From UBA11524 sp051883695 (lineage in GTDB: Bacteria > Bacillota > Clostridia > Christensenellales > Aristaeellaceae): DNA of 64,000 bases. The translations under genes were made by a program, and so were the position numbers. Under the pieces are notes generated by a model, which ran no database searches, had not been told where the DNA came from, and worked only from the letters and a program-made list of their open reading frames with translations. How positions within the stretch are numbered: the stretch's first letter is position 1; the number at the start of each line of letters is the position of its first letter. Where the stretch lies: assembly GCA_051883695.1 (NCBI GenBank), contig JBJEUF010000008.1:1-64000 (forward strand), written 5' to 3'. Shown here piece after piece: positions 43,316 to 51,497 of this stretch.

Positions 43316-44146
43316 TTACAACAGATCCTTCATGGCGATGCCGTCCATGTCGTCGAAGTCCTGGTTCTCGCCGCACATGCCCCAGATAAAGGTGTAGGCC
43401 TGGGTGCCGCAGCCGGAATGGATGGACCAGGAGGGGCTGATGACCGCCTGCTCATTGCGCATGATGATGTGGCGCGTCTCCTGACCCTCGCCCATGAAGT
43501 GCATCACGAAGCCATCCTCGGGCAGGTCGAAGTACAGGTAGACCTCCATGCGGCGGTCATGGGTGTGGCAGGGCATGGTGTTCCAGACAGAGCCGGGCTC
43601 CAGCTTCGTCATGCCCATCACCAGCTGGCAGGACTGCACCTGACCGGGCAGGATGTACTTGCAGATGGTACGGTGGTTCGCCGTTTCCAGGCTGCCCAGC
43701 TCCGCGCGCACGCAGTCCTCCGGACGGATGTACACCGTCGGATAGGCGGTATGCGCCGGGCAGGAGTTCAGGTAGAACTTGGCCGGATTCGCCGGATCGG
43801 CGGAGGCGAACACGACCTCCCTGCTGCCGCGGCCCACATACAGGCCGTCGCGGGGACGAAGGGTATACACCGTACCGTCCACCGTCACGGTGCCCTCGCC
43901 GCCGATGTTGATCACGCCCAGCTCGCGGCGCTGCAGGAAATACTCCGCGCGCAGCTCATCGCCGGCGGCCAGCTGCAGCGGGCCCTTCACAGGGACGGCG
44001 CTGCCGGTGATGATGCGGTCGATGTGGCTGTACACCAGCTTGATATCATCGGCCCTGAAGAGATCGTCGATCAGGAACTCCTCACGCAGACGTTTGGTGT
44101 CGTACGTCTTCACGTCGCGGGGAGAGGATGCAGTACGAAGCTCCAT
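43316..44146 (-). CDS. kduI: 5-dehydro-4-deoxy-D-glucuronate isomerase
   Basis: KduI, a zinc-dependent cupin, isomerises 5-keto-4-deoxyuronate from pectin or glycosaminoglycan breakdown. The 276-residue protein has VYSHIDRIITGSAVPV, the metal motif MPCHTHDRRMEVYLYFDLP and SWSIHSGCGTQAYTFIWGMCGENQ at the C-terminus. AAGGAGG precedes the ATG. With kduD it forms a two-gene operon under a promoter and a cre/LacI-like operator. No lyase or transporter for the substrate is in the window. Confidence 0.95.
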   Translation of the reverse strand: MELRTASSPRDVKTYDTKRLREEFLIDDLFRADDIKLVYSHIDRIITGSAVPVKGPLQLAAGDELRAEYFLQRRELGVINIGGEGTVTVDGTVYTLRPRDGLYVGRGSREVVFASADPANPAKFYLNSCPAHTAYPTVYIRPEDCVRAELGSLETANHRTICKYILPGQVQSCQLVMGMTKLEPGSVWNTMPCHTHDRRMEVYLYFDLPEDGFVMHFMGEGQETRHIIMRNEQAVISPSWSIHSGCGTQAYTFIWGMCGENQDFDDMDGIAMKDLL

Positions 44147-44167
44147 GGGAAATCCCTCCTTGGTGGT

Positions 44168-44257
44168 TGTAAGCCCTTACACGCCGGCGCACAACATATA
44201 AGCGGCTGCGATGCGTTGGGGTATTTATATTGTACAACGGATTCGCCGTTTTGAAAA
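44168..44257 (-). promoter_or_regulatory. kduI-kduD promoter and cre/LacI-type operator
   Basis: TGTAAGCCCTTACA (44168-44181) is a perfect palindrome (TGTAAG-CC-CTTACA) that differs from the classic catabolite-response/LacI-family operator only at its centre (CC for CG). It lies 22-35 bp before the kduI ATG, downstream of a plausible promoter TTTTCA (44252-44257), 17 bp, TACAAT (44229-44234). Such a position would block elongation when occupied. Confidence 0.72.
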
Positions 44258-44510
44258 GAGCAAAATCCACAAATGTGTCAAAGAAATTGCAGGTCATTGC
44301 AAAAGCCCCGGAAGGCATCGGATGGCTATTGTGACAGGCAGAAAACTGTCTTTCTTCCAGAGAGGCGTCGCCCGGAAGGAAAATAAAAATAAATGCAGGA
44401 ATTGGACATGTGTGTGAAGAAAATTCCAGCATGAATCGTTGTATGGACGAAGGATCCGAACGCCCGCCGGAATCCGGAGCGGGCAATGCCAAGAAAGGAT
44501 GCTGATCTTC
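44258..44510. other. Divergent intergenic region before the secreted SH3 protein
   Basis: No gene is visible. A stem GCCCGC/GCGGGC (44462-44467 and 44479-44484) with an inner CCGG pair lies about 27 nt before the next start codon. I find no convincing rightward promoter. Confidence 0.5.
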
Positions 44511-45785
44511 ATGAAGAAGACCCGTCTGCTGCCCCTGCTGATTCTGGCGATGCTCATCCTGTGCGCAACTGCCGCGCTGGCCGAAAGCAGCATTGCCAAT
44601 CAGGTCTATATTGCTTCCGTCTCCGATCAGAACGGAACCGTCACGGCTCTGACCGACGGCAGCACCGCCACCACCTGGACGCAGCCGTCCGCCGGGTACG
44701 GCGCCGACCTGACCATCAGCCTGTACAATGCGACCGTGGGCGAAATCTGGATTCGCAACGGCCACTGCTACAGCCAGAACTACTACAACCATTACGACCG
44801 TCCCAGCGTGATCGCCGTAACGGTGTGGTACAACGCCAACCGCTACACCTCCAGCAGCGTCACCTACCGCTACCGGATGACGGACGCCTACCGTCCCGGC
44901 ACCTACACCGCCGGCTGGAAGGGCGGTTACCAGCGTCTGCTGCTGCCCGAGCCGATCAGCAGCGTAACCCGCATCGAGCTGACGATCGAATCCGCCACAC
45001 AGGGCTACGGCCGCACCGGCGCCACCATCACGGACATCATCGTAACCAGCGGTTCCCATGCCACCGCCACCCCCTACACCCGGCCTACCGCCACCCCCAA
45101 GCCCTACGTGCAGTACATCACGCCCTCCCCCACCCCCTATGTGGTGCTCATCACGCCTACGCCCACCTATCGGATCGAGTATGTCACGCCCACGCCGACG
45201 CGCAATGTGATTCTTCTCACGCCGGAACCGACCCGAACCTCCAATGTTGAGGTGACTACACCTCCTCCGTCAATCGTCTGGCCGACGGATGAGTATCCCA
45301 CCGAGGGCGTCGCTGCCCGGCTGCTTAAGGCCGCTGCCACCCGTTCCGGCCCCAGCAACGACTATGACGAACCCGGTACCTTCTTCAGCGCCGGCACCTA
45401 CGTCAACGTCATCAGCAAGGCCTGGGACACCGAGAATGAAATGTGGTGGTACCAGATCGAGTTCAACTACCGGGGCGAATGGATGCGCGCCTATACCCCC
45501 GATAACCGCGTGGATCTTGATCCCAACCTTGTCCCCACCGAAAACGCTGTCGGCGATGCCCGCGAGGTCTTAACGGATCATCGGGTTTACTTCGGCCCGG
45601 GCGAGAACTTCCGCATGTACAAGGTGAGTATGCTCTACGAAGGCAGCCGCGCGGTCATCTACGGCTACGAGGTGGTGGACGGCGTGCTGTGGGCCCAGAT
45701 TCACTATCATGACTACGCCATTGGCGAGGATCGCCGCGGCTGGGTACCCGCCGAGGTTCTCTCCAGCTGGAACTACCCCTGGTAA
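44511..45785 (+). CDS. Secreted protein: discoidin-like domain, Thr/Pro linker, SH3-type repeats
   Basis: A 424-residue exported protein. Signal peptide KKTRLLPLLILAMLILCATAALA; then a discoidin-like (F5/8 type C) beta domain (about 25-185) with GSTATTWTQPSAGYGADLTISL and RIELTIESATQGYGRTGATITDIIV. A Thr/Pro-rich linker (about 190-265) contains repeated ITPTPTP-like units (YITPSPTPYVVLITPTPTY, YVTPTPT). Two SH3b-like modules follow (RLLKAAATRSGPSNDYDEPG; DHRVYFGPGENFRMYKVS). It probably binds the cell wall or a surface glycan. The family is not recognised by name. No anchor or enzymatic motif is seen. Confidence 0.78.
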   Translation: MKKTRLLPLLILAMLILCATAALAESSIANQVYIASVSDQNGTVTALTDGSTATTWTQPSAGYGADLTISLYNATVGEIWIRNGHCYSQNYYNHYDRPSVIAVTVWYNANRYTSSSVTYRYRMTDAYRPGTYTAGWKGGYQRLLLPEPISSVTRIELTIESATQGYGRTGATITDIIVTSGSHATATPYTRPTATPKPYVQYITPSPTPYVVLITPTPTYRIEYVTPTPTRNVILLTPEPTRTSNVEVTTPPPSIVWPTDEYPTEGVAARLLKAAATRSGPSNDYDEPGTFFSAGTYVNVISKAWDTENEMWWYQIEFNYRGEWMRAYTPDNRVDLDPNLVPTENAVGDAREVLTDHRVYFGPGENFRMYKVSMLYEGSRAVIYGYEVVDGVLWAQIHYHDYAIGEDRRGWVPAEVLSSWNYPW

Positions 45786-45816
45786 GCCGGAGCGCCCAAT
45801 AGTTTGTTGATAGTCT

Positions 45817-45852
45817 GCACCCCCGACCACACCGGCCGGGGGATGCTTTTGT
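45817..45852. terminator. Terminator after the secreted SH3 protein gene
   Basis: GCACCCCCGACC (45817-45828) pairs, with mismatches, with GGCCGGGGGATGC (45834-45846), followed by TTTTGTTTA. It sits against the stop codon of the convergent CDF gene. Confidence 0.82.
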
Positions 45853-47022
45853 TTATCCATGATAGTAGTCGATGTCGAAATGAATGACGCAGACATACCG
45901 GCTGTCCAGCTCCCGCGCCGCCGCGCTCAGCGCATCCGCGACCTGCTTCGTCTCCGTGTAGCCCGCCGGAACCACCACGTCAAACACCAGGTTCGTCCGG
46001 TTCTCGCCGGGCACCATGCGCAAATCGTGCAGCATCAGCTGGCCGTCGATCCGCTTCAGTGCCGCATTCAGATGAGTGCTGGCTTCATCCGTCCTTGCGT
46101 CACCGGTGACAATGGGATCCATGTGGATACAAAGCGGCACCTGCAGCGCTTCGCCAATCTCCTGCTCCGCCTTGTCAATCACCTCGTGCAGCTGCAGAAT
46201 ATTGCCGTCCGCCGGAACCTCCGCGTGGACGGACGCGAAGCACCGCCCGGGGCCGTAGTCATGAATGAGCAGGTCATGGGTACCCAGAATGTGCTCGTAG
46301 CTCATCAGGCGCCGGATGATCTCCCGTCCCAGCTCCGGATTCGGCCGTCCGCCAAGCAGATGATCCATCATCTCCCGCACCACGCCAAAGCCCGCCCTGA
46401 GCACCAGCAGCGCCACAGCCACGCCCATGATGCCGTCAATGGGGACATCCCAGAGCATCGCCACAACCGTCGAAACCGCTACCGCCGTCGTCGCCAGCAT
46501 ATCGGACAGGGAATCCTTCGCTGCCGCCATGAGCGATGAGAAGTCAATCAGCTTCCCGACGCCGCTGTAAAACAGGTACAGACCGCCCTTGATCAGGATC
46601 GACAGCACCAGCAGCACAAAGGAGACGAGGGTGAGCGACAGCGGTTTGGGATGGACGATGCTTTCGATGCCGGTTTTCATCATCTCTACGCCCATCACCA
46701 GGATCAGCGCGCCCACCGCCAGCGCGCCCAGATACTCCGCGCGTCCGTGACCGAAAGGATGCTCCCGGTCAACGGGCTTTTGCGCCATGCGCATACTGAA
46801 CATGGAGACCACGCTGCCCGCCGCGTCGGACAGGTTGTTGACCGCATCCGCCACCACCGCCACAGACCCGGTGAGTGAGCCGACGACCAGCTTCAGCGCC
46901 ACGAGCAGCGCATTCACGCCCACGCCCACGCCGGAGCCTACCATCCCCAGCCGTTTCCGCACCGCCTGATCCTTGGGGGACTCCCCGTCCCGCAGCAGAC
47001 GCATTGCCAGCTTTTCCATCAT
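45853..47022 (-). CDS. Cation diffusion facilitator transporter
   Basis: A 389-residue CDF exporter with about six membrane helices between residues 30 and 210. Metal-site residues are in ADAVNNLSDAAGS (helix II, NxxxD) and AAAKDSLSDMLATTAV (helix V, KDxxxD), with HPFGHGRAEYLGAL between helices II and III. The C-terminal cytoplasmic domain (about 215-310) has THDLLIHDYGPG and FASVHAEVPADG. A second ferredoxin-like extension of about 80 residues ends the protein, as in the MMT1-like long CDFs. The helix V lysine hints at Mn or Fe rather than Zn, but this is inference. Confidence 0.9.
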   Translation of the reverse strand: MMEKLAMRLLRDGESPKDQAVRKRLGMVGSGVGVGVNALLVALKLVVGSLTGSVAVVADAVNNLSDAAGSVVSMFSMRMAQKPVDREHPFGHGRAEYLGALAVGALILVMGVEMMKTGIESIVHPKPLSLTLVSFVLLVLSILIKGGLYLFYSGVGKLIDFSSLMAAAKDSLSDMLATTAVAVSTVVAMLWDVPIDGIMGVAVALLVLRAGFGVVREMMDHLLGGRPNPELGREIIRRLMSYEHILGTHDLLIHDYGPGRCFASVHAEVPADGNILQLHEVIDKAEQEIGEALQVPLCIHMDPIVTGDARTDEASTHLNAALKRIDGQLMLHDLRMVPGENRTNLVFDVVVPAGYTETKQVADALSAAARELDSRYVCVIHFDIDYYHG

Positions 47023-47059
47023 TCCGGTACGCCTCCCGCTGAATTCCTACATTATTATA

Positions 47060-48403
47060 TTATGTGCTGCACATGTCCAGATGTGCGCGGGCAGCGTCCA
47101 GCAGCGCTTCCCGCTCATTGGGCAGGCGCTCGTTCATGACCCCGTCCAGCAGCCAGCTGAGCGTTTCGCCCAGCTGCTTTCCCTGCGCGATGCCAGCGCC
47201 CATCAGATCGCGTCCGTTGACCGCCAGCTCCTTCAGGGTCACGCAGGGGCGTTCGGCCAGCAGCGCCGTCAGCGCAGCGCGGATCGCCGCAATCTCGGCC
47301 TCCACCTGCGCCGGATCACAGGTGCCCTTCGCCAGCGCGTCCGCGCGCTGTACGTCAATCAGCTGCAGGAGCGCCTCCTCGCCCAGCCGGTTCAGCCGGC
47401 GCTTGAGCAGCGTCCGCTCCGTGGACAGCGGCCAGTCGTGGTATTCCACCAGCAGCAGCACCCGGTCGCGGGTTGCGTTGTCCACCCGAAGGTACGTCAG
47501 GACCTCCTGTGCGATGGCAGCCGACACCTTTTGATGGCCCCTGGCATGTCCGACGCCGTTCTCATCCACCGTGAAGGAAGCCGGCTTCCCGCTGTCGTGC
47601 AGCAGCATCGCCAGCCGCAGCGTCTCATCCGCCGGAGCGTTCTCCACCGCCCGCACGGTGTGTTCCCAGACATCATAGGCGTGGAAGGGCGTTTTCTGAT
47701 CGAAGCCAGCCATCGGCGCCAGCTGCGGCAGAATCGCGAAGAACACCTCGCTGTATTCCCGCAGGATCCGTCCCGCGGCCCTGCCGCACAGGAGCTTCGC
47801 CAGCTCCGCGCGGATGCGCTCAGCCGCCACATCCGCCAGCGTGTGCCTCCATTCACGCGCCGCTTGAGCCGTCTTTTCCTCTATCGTGAAGCCGTACACG
47901 GACGCAAACCGCAGCGCCCGCATGATGCGCAGCGCATCCTCATGAAAGCGCCTTTCCGCATCGCCCACGCAGCGGATCACGCCGCGCTGCAGATCCCCAC
48001 GACCGTCAAAGGCGTCCACCAGCCCGGTTTCGGGACTCCAGGCCATCGCGTTGATGGTGAAATCCCGCCGGGACAAATCATCCACCACGTCCGTGACGTA
48101 CTTCACCTCGTCCGGATGCCGGTGATCCGTGTATTCCCCGTCCACGCGGAAGGTGGTCGTTTCAAAGGGCTCATGGTTGTACATCACCGTCAGCGTCCCG
48201 TGCTTCAGGCCCGTTTCGATCACATGCTGATCGCGGAACACGCGCTGCATCTGCTCCGGCAGCGCGTCGGTGCAGATATCCCAGTCCTTCGGCTCGCGTC
48301 CCAGCAGGGAATCTCGCACGCAGCCGCCCACAACATAGCCCCGATACCCGTTCGCCCTCAGCCGCTCAAGCACAAAAGCTGCGCCCTCCGGCAGCCTCAT
48401 CAT
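47060..48403 (-). CDS. cca: CCA-adding tRNA nucleotidyltransferase with HD domain
   Basis: It adds or repairs the tRNA 3' CCA. The 447-residue class II enzyme has YVVGGCVRDSLLGREPKDWDICTDALP (metal DxD), RRDFTINAMAW, DAFDGRGDLQRGVIRCVGDAERRFHEDALRIMRALRFAS (ERxxxDxxR-type), then an HD domain (RLAMLLHDSGK, HARGHQKVS, VEYHDWPLS). GGGAGG lies 7 nt before the ATG at 48403; an ATG one codon further is the alternative. Its promoter is at 48436-48465. Confidence 0.95.
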   Translation of the reverse strand: MMRLPEGAAFVLERLRANGYRGYVVGGCVRDSLLGREPKDWDICTDALPEQMQRVFRDQHVIETGLKHGTLTVMYNHEPFETTTFRVDGEYTDHRHPDEVKYVTDVVDDLSRRDFTINAMAWSPETGLVDAFDGRGDLQRGVIRCVGDAERRFHEDALRIMRALRFASVYGFTIEEKTAQAAREWRHTLADVAAERIRAELAKLLCGRAAGRILREYSEVFFAILPQLAPMAGFDQKTPFHAYDVWEHTVRAVENAPADETLRLAMLLHDSGKPASFTVDENGVGHARGHQKVSAAIAQEVLTYLRVDNATRDRVLLLVEYHDWPLSTERTLLKRRLNRLGEEALLQLIDVQRADALAKGTCDPAQVEAEIAAIRAALTALLAERPCVTLKELAVNGRDLMGAGIAQGKQLGETLSWLLDGVMNERLPNEREALLDAARAHLDMCST

Positions 48404-48435
48404 GTGCTTCCCTCCCATTTCGTTCAATTTCAGGC

Positions 48436-48465
48436 ATTATAGCACAGGACAGCGCAGTTTGGCAA
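48436..48465 (-). promoter_or_regulatory. cca promoter
   Basis: Leftward TTGCCA (48460-48465), 18 bp, TATAAT (48436-48441) with an extended TGC. Confidence 0.82.
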
Positions 48466-48562
48466 TACAAACCGAAACGCGCATGTGCACTCTGCACAAT
48501 TTTTGCTGCGATTTTTCTCATATTCAAAGTCCCTCCAGCCTCAATATTTTTGAGGGCAACCC

Positions 48563-48591
48563 TTGCAATTCGGGTAGGTTCATGATAAAAT
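48563..48591 (+). promoter_or_regulatory. Promoter of the rpsM-rplQ operon
   Basis: TTGCAA (48563-48568), 17 bp, TAAAAT (48586-48591) with an upstream TGA. The predicted start (about 48598) leaves a leader of about 340 nt. Confidence 0.8.
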
Positions 48592-48597
48592 GAATAG

Positions 48598-48937
48598 GTC
48601 TGCAACCGGCCTGCCGGTGGGCGGCTGCATGTCCGGATGACGGATGTGTTCCGCCGGCGGTGCATCACTTCTCTGCAGACAGACGTGTCGGTTCTTCGCA
48701 GCCTTCCAACATGCGGATTGCCGGCATCGCTGTGCGCCTGCTTTCACCAGGCGTCGGCACCGAGGGTGCGGACTGGCTCTGCGTCCCTCTGGAGTGGGTT
48801 GCTCCAGACGCGCAAACCCGTTCCGCTGCTTCATCATGCGGGAGCAATCCGGCATGAACACACGACGCGGCGCCAAGCCGCAAGGAAGCCCGCACCGGAA
48901 ACCGGTGAGGCCAAAAATTTGGAGGTGCATTTTACAC
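48598..48937 (+). ncRNA. Long structured leader of the rpsM operon
   Basis: About 340 nt without a supportable gene. GTCTGCA (48598-48604) pairs with TGCAGAC (48674-48680), closing a multi-stem domain containing GGCGG/CCGCC. Then come CGCCTG/CAGGCG (48735-48740 and 48748-48753), CTGGAG/CTCCAG, GCGGC/GCCGC and CACCGG-AAA-CCGGTG near the ribosome binding site. In E. coli the leader before rpsM binds S4 to autoregulate the alpha operon; since rpsD is in this operon, an S4-responsive leader is a reasonable inference. It has no T-box signature. Confidence 0.6.
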
Positions 48938-49315
48938 ATGGCACGTATTGCAGGTGTGGACCTGCCCCGTGAAAAGCGAGTGGAGATCGGCCTGACCTAC
49001 ATCTACGGCATCGGTCTGACGACCTCGCAGAAGATGCTGGCCGAGGTTGGCATCAATCCCGACACCCGCGTGAAGGATCTCTCCGAGACCGACATCAGCA
49101 AGCTGCGTGATTACATCGAGCACAACCTGAAGGTTGAGGGCGACCTCCGCCGTGAAGTTGCGCTGAACATCAAGCGCCTGATGGAGATCGGCTGCTACCG
49201 TGGCGTCCGTCATCGTCGTGGTCTGCCCGTCCGCGGTCAGAACACCAAGCAGAACGCCCGTACTCGCAAGGGTCCCAAGAAGACCATTGCCGGTAAGAAG
49301 AAGGCCGGCAAGTAA
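48938..49315 (+). CDS. rpsM: 30S ribosomal protein S13
   Basis: The 125-residue S13 contacts the head of the 30S subunit and bridges to 50S. Starts MARIAGVDLPREKRVEIGLTYIYGIG, has RLMEIGCYRGVRHRRGLPVRGQNTKQNARTRKG and a lysine-rich tail. GGAGGTG precedes the ATG by 12 nt. It is the first gene of this operon: infA and rpmJ, which usually precede it, are absent. In-frame sequence upstream is leader, not a longer protein. Confidence 0.97.
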   Translation: MARIAGVDLPREKRVEIGLTYIYGIGLTTSQKMLAEVGINPDTRVKDLSETDISKLRDYIEHNLKVEGDLRREVALNIKRLMEIGCYRGVRHRRGLPVRGQNTKQNARTRKGPKKTIAGKKKAGK

Positions 49316-49352
49316 TCCGCCGAGCCTGCAGAATTAACGGAGGGAATGAACA

Positions 49353-49757
49353 ATGGCTCCTAAGTCCAAGAACCTCAAGAAGGTTGTCCGCAAGCGCAAG
49401 GAGCGCAAGCTGGTCGAGCGCGGCGCGGCGCACATCTCTTCTTCTTTCAATAACACCATCGTCACCATCACCGATACGCAGGGCAACGCCCTGTCCTGGG
49501 CCTCCGCCGGCGGCCTGGGCTTCCGTGGCAGCAAGAAGTCTACCCCCTTCGCTGCGCAGACCGCTGCTGAGACCGCCGCCAAGGCCGCGATGGAATACGG
49601 CCTGAAGACGGTTGAAGTGTATGTCAAGGGCCCCGGCTCCGGCCGTGAGGCTGCGATCCGCTCCCTGCAGGCCGCCGGTCTGGACGTGAGCATGATCAAG
49701 GACGTGACGCCCATCCCCCATAACGGCTGCCGTCCGCCCAAGCGCCGTCGCGTGTAA
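49353..49757 (+). CDS. rpsK: 30S ribosomal protein S11
   Basis: The 134-residue S11, on the 30S platform. GAAHISSSFNNTIVTITDTQGNALSWASAG and GPGSGREAAIRSLQAAGLDVSMIKDVTPIPHNGCRPPKRRRV are diagnostic. GGAGGG precedes the ATG; it follows rpsM by 37 bp. Confidence 0.97.
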   Translation: MAPKSKNLKKVVRKRKERKLVERGAAHISSSFNNTIVTITDTQGNALSWASAGGLGFRGSKKSTPFAAQTAAETAAKAAMEYGLKTVEVYVKGPGSGREAAIRSLQAAGLDVSMIKDVTPIPHNGCRPPKRRRV

Positions 49758-49781
49758 GGAAACGAAGGAGGACATTGAAAC

Positions 49782-50378
49782 ATGGCTATCAACAAGCAGC
49801 CCGTTGCGCGGAAGTGCCGCTCTTTCGACATTTCCCCCGCTACCATGGGCTATGGCAATAAGAAGTCTACCCGCAATCCCGGCGGCAACCGCCGCAAGAA
49901 GGTCTCCGAGTACGGCGCTCAGCTGAAGGAGAAGCAGAAGGTCAAGTTTGTGTACGGCATCCTCGAGAAGCAGTTCGAGGGCTACTACACCAAGGCCACC
50001 AACATGAAGGGCATCACCGGCGACAACATGCTGCAGCTGCTGGAGCAGCGTCTGGACAACGTTGTGTACCGTCTGGGCCTGGGCAAGACCCGCCGCGCCG
50101 CCCGTCAGATCGTCGTGCACGGTCATATCCGTGTCAATGGCCAGAAGGTGGACATCCCCTCCTACTCCGTGAAGGTGGGCGACGTGATCACCCTGCGCCA
50201 GAAGAGCACCGAATCCGAGCTGTTCAAGGGCCTGCGCGAGGGCACCTCTGTGGTGACCCCCAAGTGGCTGACCTTTGACGCTCCCAACCTGACCGGCAAG
50301 GTCGTTGCGCTCCCCGCCCGCGAGGACATCGACTTCGAGCCGCAGATGAGCATGATCGTCGAGTTCTACTCCCGTTAA
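49782..50378 (+). CDS. rpsD: 30S ribosomal protein S4
   Basis: The 198-residue S4 nucleates 16S rRNA assembly. It has GNKKSTRNPGGNRRKKVSEYGAQLKEKQKVKFVYGILEKQF and the S4 RNA-binding domain MLQQ-type LEQRLDNVVYRLGLGKTRRAARQIVVHGHIRVNGQKVDIPSY. The N-terminal zinc cysteines of some S4 proteins are missing, apart from one cysteine in ARKCRSF, so it is of the C-minus type. It is placed within the alpha operon, unlike Bacillus, where rpsD stands alone. Confidence 0.97.
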   Translation: MAINKQPVARKCRSFDISPATMGYGNKKSTRNPGGNRRKKVSEYGAQLKEKQKVKFVYGILEKQFEGYYTKATNMKGITGDNMLQLLEQRLDNVVYRLGLGKTRRAARQIVVHGHIRVNGQKVDIPSYSVKVGDVITLRQKSTESELFKGLREGTSVVTPKWLTFDAPNLTGKVVALPAREDIDFEPQMSMIVEFYSR

Positions 50379-50379
50379 T

Positions 50380-50439
50380 GAAGGATGCTGTGGGAGCATG
50401 GACCGTCAAGGGCTTGTGCCCCTGCAGCAGCATCCCTTC
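50380..50439 (+). other. Intercistronic hairpin between rpsD and rpoA
   Basis: GAAGGATGCTG (50380-50390) pairs with CAGCATCCCTTC (50428-50439) with one bulge, and an inner GGGC-TTGT-GCCC stem caps it. There is no T-run. It may set the rpsD/rpoA ratio by RNA processing or partial attenuation. Confidence 0.65.
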
Positions 50440-50470
50440 ACTCCGAACCTGAGCAAGGAGGGTAAAAGAA

Positions 50471-51424
50471 ATGGCCGTAGAAATCGAAAAGGCAAAGGTC
50501 GAGTGTGTCGAGGTCGGCGACAACGGCAAGTACGGCAAGTTTGTTGTCGAGCCGCTGGAGCGTGGCTTCGGTCATACCCTGGGCAACTCTCTCCGCCGCG
50601 TCCTGCTGTCTTCCCTGCCCGGCGCTGCTGTGTCCTCGGTGCATATCGAGGGCGTGCAGCATGAGTTCTCCACCGTCCCCGGCGTCAAGGAGGATGTGAC
50701 GGAGATCATCCTGAACCTCAAGGGCCTGGCCGTCAAGATGTACACAGACGCGCCCAAATCCGTGATTGTCGACAAGATCGGCCCCTGTGAACTGACCGCC
50801 GCCGACATCAAGGTCGATGATGAAATCGAGATCATCAACCCCGACATGCACATCGCCACGCTCAACGAGGACGCGCATCTGCAGATGACGCTGCGCCTGG
50901 AGCGCGGCCGCGGCTATGTCAGCGCGGACAAGAACAAGGCTCGCGACATCACGATGCCCATTGGCGTCATTCCCATGGATTCCATCTTCACCCCCATCCA
51001 CAAGGTGAATTACACCGTGGAGGACAAGCGCGTCGGCCAGTCCAACGACTTCGACCGCCTGACCCTGGAGGTGTGGACGAACGGCACGCTGAAGCCCGAG
51101 GAGGCCGTCAGCTGCGCCGCGAAGATCCTCTCCGAGCATCTGACCCAGTTTGTGACGCTCACCGATCAGGTGATGCCCGTCAGCATGGTTCAGCCCGAGG
51201 ATGACAGCAAGGGCAAGGCGCTGGATATGACCATCGAGGAGCTGGAGCTGTCCGTGCGTGCTTACAACTGCTTGAAGCGCGCCGGCATCAACAGCGTGAA
51301 CGAGCTGGTTCAGCGCAATCAGGAGGACATGATGAAGGTCCGCAATCTGGGCCGCAAGTCCCTTGAGGAAGTCGAGCAGAAGCTGCAGGAGCTGGGTCTC
51401 GCCCTGCGACCGAATGATGAATAA
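50471..51424 (+). CDS. rpoA: RNA polymerase alpha subunit
   Basis: The 317-residue alpha subunit. N-terminal dimerisation domain (FVVEPLERGFGHTLGNSLRRVLLSSLPGAAV, VPGVKEDVTEIILNLKGL), then a linker and C-terminal domain (IEELELSVRAYNCLKRAGINSVNELVQR, VRNLGRKSLEEVEQKLQELGL) that binds UP elements and activators. AAGGAGGG precedes the ATG. Confidence 0.97.
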   Translation: MAVEIEKAKVECVEVGDNGKYGKFVVEPLERGFGHTLGNSLRRVLLSSLPGAAVSSVHIEGVQHEFSTVPGVKEDVTEIILNLKGLAVKMYTDAPKSVIVDKIGPCELTAADIKVDDEIEIINPDMHIATLNEDAHLQMTLRLERGRGYVSADKNKARDITMPIGVIPMDSIFTPIHKVNYTVEDKRVGQSNDFDRLTLEVWTNGTLKPEEAVSCAAKILSEHLTQFVTLTDQVMPVSMVQPEDDSKGKALDMTIEELELSVRAYNCLKRAGINSVNELVQRNQEDMMKVRNLGRKSLEEVEQKLQELGLALRPNDE

Positions 51425-51497
51425 GACGGGGCATACAAGCGCAGAGGCTGCATGATGGCATCCCCTGCCGCCCACCCATGATAGGAGGAAACACCCC

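Noticed and set aside
48644..48937. In-frame extension of S13 or a small protein in the rpsM leader
   Set aside because: S13 starts at MARIAGVD in all bacteria; the upstream frame lacks a binding site and coding character. I also looked for rpmJ (L36) here and did not find it.
48598..48937. T-box riboswitch in the rpsM leader
   Set aside because: GAGGGTGCGG superficially resembles the T-box core AGGGTGG, but the remaining core, specifier stem and a terminator/antiterminator pair are absent.
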